Source of the DNA: Crocodylus rhombifer
Lineage: Eukaryota; Chordata; Crocodylia; Crocodylidae
NCBI GenBank assembly: GCA_038503035.1
Contig: JAVSML010021659.1
Span: 1-64,000 of the forward strand
DNA length: 64,000 nt
Direction: 5' to 3'
This document shows, in pieces, positions 1 through 12,219 of the stretch. The notes under the pieces are model-generated. The model made no database searches and was not told the DNA's origin. It saw nothing but the letters and a program-made list of their open reading frames with translations. Position 1 is the stretch's first letter. Each line of letters starts with the position of its first letter. Position numbers and translations under genes: made by a program.

Positions 1-1905
1 GGGGGTGTGGGCCCCTGGCTCTGCACATGGGGCTTCAGCAGGCTGCTGCTGCAGGCTGGGGCCAGCAGCAGCCACTTTGTGCAGCCTTTGCTGAGGGCTG
101 GGAAGATTGCGGTGCTCCATCCTGCAGTGGGCCCCAGCCTGCAGTGGGAGCCTGCTGAAACCTGGAGCACAGATCCAGGGGCCTGTGCCCCCCAGGAGGA
201 CCTGTGGAAAGGATTAGGGAGTTGGGGGAAGTGATCAGAGAGCTGGGGAATCAAACCAGAAGCTCGGGAATAGAACTGGGAGCTGAGGGAATGTTCAGGT
301 CTCTGAACATTCCCCCAGCTTCCAGTTTGATTCCCCAGTTCCTGATTCGCTTCCTTAATCTTTCTCTCAGCTTTCTGATTGTTTCCCCCAGATCTTCCTG
401 GTGGGTGCAACCCCTGGATCTGTGGCAGGATGACAGCAGGCTGCTGCTGCCAGCTGGGGATGGCAGCGGCTCTGGGCTATTTCCCCAGCCAGCAGCAACA
501 GCCTGCTGAAACCTGGCTCACAGATCTGGGTGCCCGCACCCCCTGGGAACAGCTCAGGGAATGATCAGAGAGCTGGGGGAAGCAATCAGAGAGCTTGGGA
601 ATCAAACCAGAAGCTCTGGCTGACTGCTGGAGCCACCCCAGCTCCAAGACAGCGCGCGGCAGCCTGCTGAGCTGCACTGTACCTGTGCCGTGGAGCAGCT
701 GCTGCTTAGGTGCCAGGCAGGAGAGGATGATCCATGCTGTGCAGGGAGCGCTGCCATGAACTCCCAGAGGCCCTGATTTCTGCTGCTGCATCTGGTGAGT
801 GTGGGGCTTTTTTTTTTGAAGTGCCAGGAAGCTGGGGCCAGGCAGGGGATAGGGATGGGCAAGGCAGCCATAGGGGCTTCTCCTGCAGCTCCCCCAGCTG
901 AGGCAGAGACAGGCACAGCCAGAGGAACTGCAGGAGGAGCCCCCATGCTGCCCTGCCCGGCCCCATCCCGCACCTGGTCCTAGCCTTCCGGCACTTAAAA
1001 AATATCAAAACAAAAAAAAAAGCCCCGGACTCATCAGCTGCAGCAGCAGCAGCAATCAGGGCCTCTGGAAGCTCGTGGCAGAGCACTCTCATGCAGTGCA
1101 GGGCAGCAGAGATCGCCCTCCCTTGCCTGGCACCGGCATGGCAGCTGCCCCATGGCACAGGTGCAACGTGGCTCAGCAGGGCACCGCGCCCTGTCTGGGA
1201 GCTGGGGCAGCTCCAGCAGGAACCTGCAGCCTAGCAATGTTCAACCCCAGCTCCTAGACAGTGCGTGGCTCCCTGCCAAGTCATGCTAAAGCTGCGCACT
1301 CACTGGCTTTGGAGCATGCAGATGTCAGCATGCTGCCACTGCCAGCTGGGGCCAGCGCCAGCACCTGAGTGTGCTTGGCACAGCATGCACCGAGCGCTGA
1401 GAAGAACCTAGTGCTGGTGCTGGCCCCAGCCTGCAGCAGCAGCATGTTGTCATCCTGTATGCAGATCTGGGGACCCACACCCCCTGGAAGGGCTGCATGT
1501 CTGTGCTGGACTCTTCCAGGGTGGCGCAGGCCCCCAGATCTGCATGTGGGATGACAGCAGGCTTCTGCTGCCGGCATGTGATATTAGTTTGGCTTTGAAC
1601 AGTTTGAGGTGCAGTTTCATAAAAAACCCTGCATCTATCTTCTTGAAACTTGGCAGGCTTCATGCCCTCAGAATAGGCTACCATCCCTGCAGTTTTCATC
1701 TGAACAGGCAACAAATGACAAAGTTATAGGCATTTTAGTGATTCTCCCTTATAGCCTATGGCTGAAACACTGAAACAGTGTCAAAACTCTGAAACAGATT
1801 TGGCTGATTCAAAAAAGAACAGTGATCTGAAACACCAGAATGAATCACTGTCCCTCTGAAATGGCGAAACCGAAATGAAACATAGTTATTTTGTACAGCC
1901 CTAAT
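1..1905. mobile_element. GC-rich repeat with nested inverted repeats, left end outside window
   Basis: The segment is rich in ctgctgctg and agctgggg motifs and has two clear inverted repeats. AGCTGAGGGAATGTTCAG (281-298) faces its near-perfect complement at 303-320 around a 4-nt loop, with outer arms extending to about 242 and 345. Arms near 1434-1472 and 1533-1571 (gcagatctgggg, ccccagatctgc) pair over about 38 nt. The right end, gttattttgtacagcccta, looks like the terminus of the same broad family as the 18177 element. No host gene is seen. Confidence 0.55.
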
Positions 1906-2070
1906 AGACAGCTGCCAGGGACTTTAATGGATGCTAGACTTGCTTTTGCCAGAGCTATATTTCCTGGTGGCTTTGGTGTTTTTGGTCTTATTTCAGAGCA
2001 TTTTGGGACTGAAGTATCTTGTTTTTATGCAGTACTGACAATAAATAATGCGTATGTATGTCTTACACAG

Positions 2071-2267
2071 GTATGGAAAACATGCACTGGAAAAGTATTT
2101 TGAAGAGAGCAGTGGGCCTATCTGGCTGGATGATGTCAGCTGCTCAGGAAAAGAGTTAAATATTCTTCAGTGCTCAAAGAGGGAGTGGGGGAAACATGAC
2201 TGCAGTCATCAAGAAGATGTCAGAATAATTTGCCACCCAGATAATGATGGCCACAGACTCTTACTGG
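2071..2267 (+). CDS. PRSS12: PRSS12 (neurotrypsin) exon: second half of an SRCR domain
   Basis: Neurotrypsin is a secreted multidomain serine protease of neurons whose known substrate is agrin. This exon encodes the C-terminal half of a group-A SRCR domain, from YGKHALEKYFEES through GPIWLDDVSCSG and LNILQCSKREWGKHDC to RIICHPDNDG. Four SRCR cysteines are visible (SCSG, LQCS, HDCS, IICH). The acceptor is tcttacacag and the donor is ttactgg/gtaaag. The first base completes a codon begun in the previous exon, which is outside the window, and the last base opens a codon completed at 9213. If the exon count equals the 13 of the human gene, this is exon 7. The match to the human protein is from memory of the family, while the domain layout is read directly. 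Confidence 0.93.
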
Positions 2268-2724
2268 GTAAAGCATTCTTAGTAGCTACAGTTTCTCTGT
2301 GGTACAGATTCAAGCAGTTGCATCCATTGCAAGGTTGATAAGAATCCAAATCTCTACTTCCTCTACTGGCTGCATGCCATTAGGTTGTCTCAGTCAGAAT
2401 AAGTGTGCGTGCATATATGTATGTATAAAAATATAAAGGAGGACTGCTCATGGAGATAATGCAGAACAGTTATATTTCTTCCCATATGCAAAGCCTTTCT
2501 GAAGCATAAAGGAACACTGTGAATTTCAGAGCCACTGTAACTTCAATCTGTGCCTCCACGGGGCTTTCCTAATAGTATGCTTTCATGGAACACTATTAAA
2601 GCCGAAATGAACTGCTTGTTTCATGTCATCAGGACACAGAGAAGAAATTTACACTACAATGGATCAGTATTTTACCCTCCTCTGAAAAGATGAGATAAGT
2701 GAAATAGATGATTTTCAGAGGCAG

Positions 2725-3112
2725 CCAATGAAAGCATTTAGGGATGGAGGGAACTGGGCTTATTTAATCTGGAGAAAAGACTGAGAGGGGTTTCAGCTAC
2801 CTGAAGGGAGGTTCCAAAGAGGATGGAGCTGGACTGTTCAGTGGCAGCAGATGACAGAACAAGGAGCGATGGTCTCAAGCTGCAGTAAGGGAAGTTTAGG
2901 TTAGATATTAGGAAAAGCTCTCTCACTAGGAGGGTAGTGAAACATTGGAACAGGTTACTGGGAGAGACTATGGACTCTCCATCTTCGGAGGTTTTTAAGA
3001 CCCTGCTAGACAAAGCAGGCTGGGATGATCTGGTTGGGGGTGGTCCTGCTTTGAGCAGGGTGTTGGAGTAGATGACCACGAGGTCCCTTCCAACAGTCAT
3101 TTTTTATGATCT
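2725..3112 (+). mobile_element. CR1 LINE 3' end
   Basis: The segment from gggcttatttaatctggaga through ggttagatattaggaaaag, cattggaacaggttactggg and gatgaccacgaggtcccttc matches the CR1 3' terminal region. It is sense with PRSS12, inside an intron. The minus-strand ORF over it is an antisense shadow. Confidence 0.85.
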
Positions 3113-6100
3113 CTGTGGAAGGATTTCTGTGTTAGAGCAGTAAAACCTAGAAGCCTCAGTCCCTAACCAGAACCCCATTACACTAACCAATAAACAAACC
3201 TAGAAACCTCTATCCCAGTGTGCCCAACCCATTCAGCCCTGTAGACCAGATGAGTGGCATAGGGCTGATCAGTAAACAGGTTGGTACCTGGGGTCCATGT
3301 GCAGGGCTGGTCTGTCAGCCCACATCCAAAGATGGGGCAATAAATGCTGCTTTCACTCCCCTGTTGTCAAATATTCAGATGCATGGGGAGTCCCATGGTT
3401 TAGGTGACATGGCTCTGCAGCCTGGCTCCAGCATGTGGTTCACAGAGCAATGGTGTTCAACCTATTGCAGTCCCTTTATAATGAAATACAAAGAAAGAAT
3501 GAAGTGACTGTGAGAAAATGAATAAGAAAGGACAGGAGAGAGAGCTAGAGATACAAACTAGGAAGGAGACATTTAATATTATGAGGCGGCAAAAATACTT
3601 GAAATCTGAAAAACGAGCACACGGTTATACAAGGTATCAAGGGCTGGAGCGTTATTCGGATTGAAAAAAAGATTAGACCTTGCAATAAATAATGTAACAT
3701 GAATAGGAATATGTGAAACTATGATAGTTGTGGCATAAGAGGGTGATCCCTATTTGCTTATAATGGCATTGTTTTACTGAATCTCTTTAGGTAACAGAGC
3801 ACAAAAGTACCAAAAGAGAGCTTGGTACTTACCAATAACTCAGATTACCTCATTAACCTTTGTCAATTATTTTGGATTTGAATTTGGTAATTTTTTAATT
3901 ATTGTCTATGTACCTAGATTTTTTTCAGTACAGAGCCATTCTTGGCATCAAAATAGGCAACCAAAAGAGACTGTAGTTTTGTCTAGGCTCTGTATTAGAA
4001 GAATACCAGTTGATTCCATACCATGAAGCCTTGTTGAAGGAAAACCCAGAAAGCAAGAGCACCCTTATATTCACCACTTTGCAATTAAAACTGGAGTGAT
4101 AGCACAGATACAGCCGAGCCAAACTTTTAGTAACAGACAAAACAGTAAATAGATCATGAAGGGAAATATATTTTTTATTTTTAGCAGTAAATTGTAGTGG
4201 GTGCTAAAGATAAGGAGCCTTAGCATGGCTCAAGATCTATAGCATGGTCTATAAAAAGTGGCTAGAAGTATATGTACTTCAAGACACTATATATAGTGCA
4301 TGGCAGGAGGTGCGACTGTGGAATTGGGATTGGATCCCAATCGCACTAAATTGCCAGTGCAGGAGAAGCCTGGGATCTGGCCACATGTTCTACTTAAGGC
4401 ACAATAAGAACTAGCCACAAAGTTATTATACATTTTTTGTTTTATCTCACCATTAATAGAATGAATGTGTGGCTGGGTTACTACTTAAGAGGTGATTAAC
4501 TGGCTAATCATGTCTTAAGTCTAATGTGTGCCAAGGGCCTCAGTTACTTAAACATAGTTTAACAAATCCATTCAGTATAACAGAAGGTTTCCTGACCTGA
4601 AATATGGACTGAGTATATTTCAGGTGCATTCAAAGGAGGAAAGATACTTTGGCCAAGGGTTTTTTATTTTTTTAAATAGAGTGCCTAAGAATAGGCTCCT
4701 CAATCTATAGGTAACTAAGTAAGCAGCCTGCCTTTCAGAAATGCAGAGTAATAGCTATGAGGGGATGAAAGAGCAATTAGCACTTTTGATGAGTAGTAGA
4801 CAGCTAGATTCTATTCCAGTTCTTAGACAGTGAAGTGGATTTAGGCACCTAAATCCTAATCCACCCTGCTCAAGTCCCTGAAAAAAACCTTTAAACACCT
4901 CATGTTGTGACATGCAATCATATTAGCCTTAAGACTATGTCACAAAAAGCAGAGTGGAAGGACCCATCTACCTTTTGTATTAACTGTTTTTCAGGGACTA
5001 TAGCATGTTGGAATAGGATCATAGTTAAACACCTAGTAGGTATGTTGGAATCTGGTCTTTATCTGTTAAAAATATTAACATAGTAACCTATCCTTAAGCA
5101 ACATGTTGATCTGTATTTTTTAAGTTTTGCCAACATCTATTGTAAATCATTTTAGAGGGTAGGATTTTGAAAGGAGCCTAAAGCAGTCCAATGGAAGTGC
5201 AGAACCTCATCTGGATGCATTTGGGAGCTTAGCTCCCTGTGGATTTTTGGACAAGCCCAACCTCAATACGTTTTATGGATTATTGCATTAAATATCTATC
5301 CCACATTTTAGCAATGCAGTATTTTCCTATATTTTTCCACATGTACATTTCTTGTTTTTTCTTCTTTCCTGGCTTCCATTTAGCCCCATGGTTTCATAGC
5401 CCTTATGCCCCATAAATGCTGAAAAGAATGTATTTATACTTGTAGTATCATATAGCCAATGATTTTGTGGGGGTGAGAGAGCTACAAGGTATTTGCTAGA
5501 ACTGAATCCTCTCATCGCCAGAATAACAGGAATTCACATCACGATTGTTGTCTGCACAGACTCAAACCATCTGTTCTGTTGCATTCAGCTTACTATAAAG
5601 TGTAATCTGAGCTGAACACGGTCCGGTTCAGTTAAACAAATCCATATGGAACATTTCCATGTTCCTCTTACTTCACCTGAAACGGATATTAGCTTCCCAT
5701 GTCTATGCACATTTGATAAAATGTAACAAGGTAGGTTGACAATAAAATCTGTATACTTTACTACTAATATCCTATGTCCCTTTTTGGGTAATATGAGTAT
5801 AATTTACACAGTAATCATTCTTCCAGAATAGCATTTCATTTCTCGAGAAGAATGAAAATAATGTATGTGATGTTTACTGTAAGTTTACTTGATGGACAGA
5901 AGACAAAGGCTATACTGTTACTATTTGTTTCTTTGCACTTGAGACAGTATTCATTTTTTCTTTTAAACATGAATTATGTGAAGGAGAACTGAGAGAAATA
6001 AGTAGACAATGTAGCAGCTTTTTAAATAGAAACACTAAAAGGGCCACCACATTTAAAATTAACGTACATTAAAAATAACACTTTGAAGGTGTTAATATGC

Positions 6101-6584
6101 AATTAATTTTTTATGACAATTAACAGTTTGGGGAATAGATTTAAATAGTTCCCTTGGAGTGGTAAGAATCCTCATAGTATAAAGAATATTACAATCTCAC
6201 CTTTAAGTCCCTGTAAATGTTACTAGCTGACTAGAAAGCAAGTGAAAATGACCAAAAATGTAATTATTCAATGTGTGTGAATTTCTAGACGTAAACAGTA
6301 TGCTATTAATTGTAACAAATAAATTTGTAGTGAATGTCTTTTTCTAATGAAAAAAATAAATTTTTAAAGTTTTTAACTTTTATTCATAAGACCTTTGGTG
6401 AATTAAGCCCAAGAACGACAGAATTATTCCTAAGGGCTTATCTATACATTGTGTTATTCAGGAATAGCTGTTGTGCTTTAGTTTCACACCCTAACTTAAA
6501 CTGAATGAACTTTTCAGTGCAAGATAAGACTAGTAACAATTTAACTAAGAGCAGAATTAAATCATTTGCTTTTCCTGTAGGGAA

Positions 6585-7735
6585 GGTAGACAGGGTTCTT
6601 TGGGTAACTGTGATATCTTTTATTAGACCAAGTAATTAGTTGGAAACATTGTTCTTCACAAACTTCCGGGAACAAACTCCCTTCTTCAGGCATACGGAGC
6701 ATCTGATGGTGTTTGTGTGCTCTCCTGGGTAGAGTAGAACCTTAACCCAATATGCAAAATGCAGGTCTGTGAAAATGCAAATGTGAGTTAAGAGGTGCAA
6801 GATGGGGGCAGGGAGGGAGGGCGGGGATGGAAGAGGGAATGTTGGCCTGGTGATAGAATGTAGCTAGAGAGGTTACCTGGGGTTATTGGATGGCAGGCAG
6901 GTTATAATGTGCCATAAATTCAATGTCTATATTTAGTCAATGGTTTTTTGTATCCAGTAGATTAATGAAGTGAAGTTCATAGGCTCTTCTACAAGTTTTT
7001 TTGTAAATTCCCTTTGAGAATTAGAACTGAGAGATTGGAGAGAGAGTGGTTGTCTTGTGAGAAATGTGCACTCACAGGTAGTTGGGTATTTTTGTCTTTG
7101 ATAGGTTTTTGGTGTACATTCATTCTGGCATGCAGTTGTTGTATGGTTCTCCTATGTATTTTCCATCCAGGCATTTAGTGCACTGGATGAGATATATTAA
7201 TTTCTGGAGGTGCATGGGTAAGATCCAGGAATGGTTATGGCTCTGTTGTGGGGTGTAGTTATTGTGGGAGTGGTGGAAATGTGTTGGCAGGTTTTACATT
7301 TCTTGCCCGGCATTGTCTGGATCCATTTGTTATATTTTGGGCCATAGGAAGTTTGGTGATGAGGTTGGTAAGCTTTGGTGTCAGTTTAAAGGCTAGGATG
7401 GGTGGTTCTGGAAAGATCTCTTTAAGAATTGGGTCTTCTAGTATGAGTTGCAATTGTTTGAGAATTTTCCATATAGGTTCCAGGGAAGGGAATGGCAGGA
7501 TGGTATGTCATAACTAATGGTGTGCGATTTGTGGGGATTTTCTTTTTTCTACTGTAGAAATTCTTCATGTGGTAGCTGGGTCGCTCTTTCAAAAGTGCAG
7601 TCTATTTTTCTGGAGGAGTGTCCTTGTTGAGTGAAAGCCCTTTTGAGATTTGTGAAGGTAGCTGACTTGCTAACTTGTGTTCCAGTTGTGTATGAGGAGC
7701 TTCTCCAGATTCTAAAAAGACTTCTACACATATTA
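6585..7735 (-). mobile_element. Penelope-like retroelement fragment with GIY-YIG remnant
   Basis: Minus-strand blocks in order are an RT C-terminal/linker part (SLFRIWRSSSYTTGTQ; FTNLKRAFTQQGHSSRKID, 7731-7549), then IFPEPPILAFKLTPKLTNLI and NGSRQCRARNVKPANTF (7453-7259), then a GIY-YIG endonuclease region: LIYLIQCTKCLDGKYIGE followed, after a 1-nt frameshift, by TIQQLHARMNVHQKPIKDKN and LPVSAHFSQDNHSLSNL. The tail (about 6590-6710) reads gcctgaagaagggagtttgt on the minus strand, as in common reptile Penelope-type ends. The fragment is 5'-truncated and decayed. Confidence 0.72.
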
Positions 7736-8176
7736 AAATTTTATAGTTGATTCTCATTTAGGTGTAAAAGCTGTAAAAGTAATCTTGAAGTAAATTAGAC
7801 TACAGAGAGGTGCAACAGGGCAGCTCTGTGCCTTGGGCAGCAGCAGTGCATGGGGTAGTGGCAGCAGCTGTTATTTTTGTGCCCTCCACCCCTAAATCTG
7901 TGCCTGGGGCTATTGCCCTGGTCACCCCTCCTTAGTTATGCTACTGGCTTTACACCAAAGTTCCTTTACATTAAGGCTCTTTGCACTATCCAAGTAAATA
8001 AGAACCAAGCTGGTTGTATGTTTTAGGATGGAAAGGTCTTGGTTATTTTAGTATTTGATCAACAATTTTCACTTTTGAGGATGTGGACAGATGAAAAAAT
8101 TAAGGTAAATTAAAAGGGGGCAGCGGACTTGCTAGATACCAATTCTTCCATAGTAAAATCCATGGTTCATCTTACT

Positions 8177-8446
8177 GGGCACATCTACATGGGCAATTAT
8201 AGCAATTGAATATAGTCTGGTTCAATCTGAGCTGGATTAAAGTAGTTCAGAAGTCAGTATCTATATGTGTATTTATGCACAGTAATTTACTGCGCTACTG
8301 GATACAATTTGTATCTGATGGGACTATCCAGCATTTCAGTAAATTAGTCTACTGCATTCTAATTGCCATACATGTATAGATAGGGACACTTTACTGTGCA
8401 GTAAATTAGTCTGCTGAGCAGTAAAGTGTCTTGTGTAGACGTGCCT
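8177..8446. mobile_element. MITE with gggcacatctac termini
   Basis: The left end gggcacatctacatgg and right end tgtgtagacgtgcc are inverted copies. The interior contains repeated cagtaaattagtct. This terminal type recurs in the window and resembles the Chompy-like MITEs reported from crocodilians. Confidence 0.6.
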
Positions 8447-9212
8447 ACTGTAAATGGGAGTAACTGAGATGGTTCACTTCTGGATGAAACAACTATGGAA
8501 TTATTGCAGTTTAACTTCCACTTATGGCATAAAATGCACACACAAATCTGTTACTGTCGAGAGCTGATTTGACTTAATCCTCTGCTTTTAACTCCATATA
8601 ATGTATTCATCTCTCCACATCTGAGTATGAGAAGATGGCAAAATCCCACTAACTCTGATCAATGAGTATCAGATTAATTTTGCATTGTAAGAAATTCTGG
8701 ATTAAGAATCAATTTAAAAAGGCAAAGAAAATGTCTTACTACAAATGAAAGTTTGGTTTAATTATGCCAATACATCAGACTGCATTAGTAAACATGCTGT
8801 TGAATACTAAGCATTAGGAATAAATTCTTATTAACAGATGTATTCTGAGTACTGTGACATTTTTGTTGAGACCCAGGGTTAGAGCACCTGTAAAGGTAAT
8901 TTGAGAATAACTGGGTGCATAGATTCATGAAGAGAGGTTTGGTTAAACTCACTTATAGATGTTCTGCATGAAGACTATCAAGACAGATTTTACCTGATTG
9001 CCCTCTCCTACTGGGAAAAGTATTGGAATGTGCAGGTTCCAGTTAAGGTACAAGCTGTGCTACATATATATGTATATGTAATGGAAGAAACAGTGAAAAG
9101 TTTGTTGAACATAAGCAAGATTTGACCTCATCCCTGGAATGTGATGGAAATGACCAAAAGCATGAGCTCTTACTTCTGCTGTTGTGTGTTGACAGCTGTA
9201 TCTTATTCACAG

Positions 9213-9354
9213 GTCTTCCGATCAGGCTGATGGATGGCGAGAATAAGAAAGAGGGACGTGTAGAGATTTTTATCAATGGCCAGTGGGGAACAATTTGTGA
9301 TGATGGATGGTCTGATAAGGATGCAGCTGTGGTCTGTCGACAGCTTGGCTACAA
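9213..9354 (+). CDS. PRSS12: PRSS12 exon: first half of the last SRCR domain
   Basis: The exon encodes the N-terminal half of the membrane-proximal SRCR domain: [19 protein letters not shown], then [20 protein letters not shown] and CRQLGYK. It holds the first two of the six group-A cysteines (TICDD, VVCRQ). The acceptor is tcttattcacag and the donor is tacaa/gtaaga. Entry phase is 1 (g/gt gives Gly) and exit phase is 2 (aa/a gives Lys). Both phases match the neighbouring exons, and an SRCR domain split over two exons is the group-A arrangement. The reading frame runs open upstream into the intron, so the start here is set by the acceptor and the frame, not by a Met. Confidence 0.95.
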
Positions 9355-10630
9355 GTAAGAAAAATCGTTCAACTATTCTTCAAGTTATCTGGTTACTATG
9401 TCTGAATGCATAAACTTTGCGCAACTGAATATCACCTTATCCTGTCTTCTTAGAATTATTTTTCTCTGTTGTACTTGACACACAAAATATTTTGGAAGCA
9501 TTTCAAAAAATGATGACATAGTTCAATACAGTAATTATTCAAGTAGTACAAGTATGCCTTACAAAGATATACCACAAGTAAAATATACTATTAGTACACT
9601 AGTACAAGAAGTGGTATACTATGATACTTACCCATAAGAAATGCATAGTAACTAATGGTTCTGCAAAAAGCTATACTGCTGCCAAGGCACATAACCATCT
9701 TTATTAGGATCACCTAGCAGCTGAAGTGCAGGTTTATAGTAACTATTGGAAAAAACCTTTAATAAAGCTAAATATTTCCAGATGACTAAATTCTTGTATA
9801 AATGTTATATTTTTGTTACTTTAACAGCTATATATTAATATTATTGTTTCTGCAATGGACCAAATGTTCATTTACACTTGTCAGTGAGTTGCGTTGATGA
9901 AACTGAGATGACAATTTGGCTCGGTGTATCTGTTCAGTATTCTTTACTCTTCAAGCTATTTTTAACTTAGTACTTTGATCCTTCCTCAGCTTGGTGCCAG
10001 GGTGTTAACTAAAATCCTTTAGGAAGGGAAAAATCATGGAAATAAGTAGAATCTTCATATCTACAAGCAAAAATTACTACGACTTATATGTTTGGACCTG
10101 GAGATGCCATGTTTTTGTTCTGGAGTTTTTTCAGTCCTAAAAAGCTTCTGGGATTTGGTGGCAAATAACATTTTTTTATTCATATAAACACCTTTGATCA
10201 CAACAATTCTATTTGTGTATATTGGGTCAAAATCTATATAACCCTTGAAACATGGCCACCTCTGGAATACAACTTTATAACAGTGGTGAGTAATACTACA
10301 GAATGTTTTAGAAAAGGGGAGGTAGTGAAGAATGCCTGTTCATAAAATAGCAAAGAAATTAAACATAGGCAGAATGTAAAGTCAGGCTGGGATTTGGCCT
10401 GAGTATTGAAGATAATAAGTTTTATTCTTACAAAGAAGAAAAGTCTAGGTACTGTTATTGTGTTCACAAGTGTTTGTATACATTGTGATCATAATGTGAT
10501 CTTTAATAACCACAAAGGGTTGACGTTATGGCAGGATTACATGTCAGTCTCTAATGTACCACTACTCTACCTTCAACCCTTTGTAGTTATTAAAGATCAC
10601 AGCAGGTAGAGATATTGACATGATCTCAGT

Positions 10631-11037
10631 GGGCACATCTACACATGCATAATGTGACACAATAAACTCTAGCACAAGTCACAGAGTTTATTGCTCCCGG
10701 GCATGCCCAGGACTGCGGTGTGTTGAGCCACGACTGCTTCAACCTAGCTCAACATGCTGTGGAGGCACTGGCTGGGGCACAAGGGTGCTCTGGTGCAGGG
10801 CTAGACAGCAGACAGCCCCTGCACAGAAGCACCCTGTTGCCCCAGCTAGCCCCATCAGTGTCTACCCGTGCGTTGCTGTGGAGTAAAAAACTCCATCGTA
10901 GTACTTGTGTTTACAAATTTTAACCTATGGCAGAGTTAATTAGTTGACTCCATCCTAATAGTCCTGCACATGTAGATGCTGAGATGCTTATTGCATAGCT
11001 AATTAGGCAACTGCAGTAAATAGCTCATGTAGATACT
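10631..11037. mobile_element. MITE with gggcacatctac termini
   Basis: The left end gggcacatctacacatgc and right-end motifs gcacatgtagatgc (about 10966) and catgtagatact (about 11026) are inverted relatives. The GC-rich centre carries a 67-codon chance ORF. Confidence 0.55.
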
Positions 11038-12219
11038 TGGCATACCTTTTGCCTGACTTCAAGTAACAGATAATCACCTCTGTACACAAAGACTTGGAAA
11101 ACCTTAAGTGGTTTTGTAATGACATACATGGTTTAATATCAACTCCACTAAATAGCATTAATATCTTCAGCAGAACATTGTCCAGTGCCACCAGGCATGG
11201 GAATTGCTTCAGCACTAATTCAAAGACGGAATTATTAGCTACTGAATTACTAGCACTGAGAAGTTTTTTATCTACTTATTGACCTGACCTGACCCTGCTT
11301 AGCATGGATTTGATGGGATTGTATGACAAGAATGTAGCTGGTGGTTAGATTTTAATAATTTGAATAAAATTGCTGAAATAAAACAGACAAAAATGTAATA
11401 AAAAAAAATGTAACTTTCCCATGCCACCTTTGAACCAAGCCACTCAGTCAGCTAACTTCACTCATTAGAAGTTTCTTTCTGGGGCACTGGGGAGCACTGT
11501 AGTTGTGACAACCAAGGGCAGACATATAAATGGCAGTGCTAATAAGACCTGAAAAATGCCGAGAAAAGGCTGTTTTATAGCAGAAAGTTAATGAAATCTA
11601 CCTCCTTTGAGTGTTTCTAGAAATAAATTCTGAGCTAAAGAAACTTATTGATTTGTTTTACCCCCTGAGTGTCTGCTTTTTCCACAGTGTAATCAGACTT
11701 GCAGTCACTTCATATTTCTGTCATAGCCACACCAAACCTGTCACTCATCCTGACCTTGCCTTTTAGGCAATTTCCAAGACTTTCAGTTTGTATCATGTCA
11801 TAATATGGGTTTAAAATTAAGGTAGATAATACAGTAGAATATGTATTAGTTGAAGGACTCAGGACAGAACACACATTTTGGGGGCTTGAGAGTTCTGATA
11901 ACTTAGGGCAATAACAGACACTGGATTTCTCTCCTTTTATCCTAGTATCCTACAGGCCCATTGTCTCACTTTTAGCATCTGTGAAGTATCTTGAGACAAC
12001 ACCTTTTCTTAATTTGAGTTAATTGCCATTCAGGCTGCCTGTGTAAATGTCCTGCATCTGTTTTGATACAAGTCAAACCCTGGAACAGTCAGAAATGGGA
12101 TAAATCCAAGGCTTGTTTTTACCTGCAGAGTCAGCCAGCAGGTTTTACCAGCAGTCAGCCAGCTGAAAGTCTATGCGGAGCATTGGTTTCCCCAGGACTC
12201 CAGTTTCACTCCTTGGGTG

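Larger units (their letters stand above)
2268..9212 (+). other. PRSS12 intron (6.9 kb)
   Basis: It contains the CR1 tail at 2725-3112, the Penelope-like fragment at 6585-7735, a hAT-like fragment near 7800-7950 (ending ccttagttatgctactggc) and the MITE at 8177-8446. In 3113-6584 I see only AT-rich unique-looking sequence with no exon, RNA gene or clear repeat. Confidence 0.85.

Noticed and set aside
2738..3100. 120-codon minus-strand ORF
   Set aside because: Antisense shadow of a sense CR1 tail.
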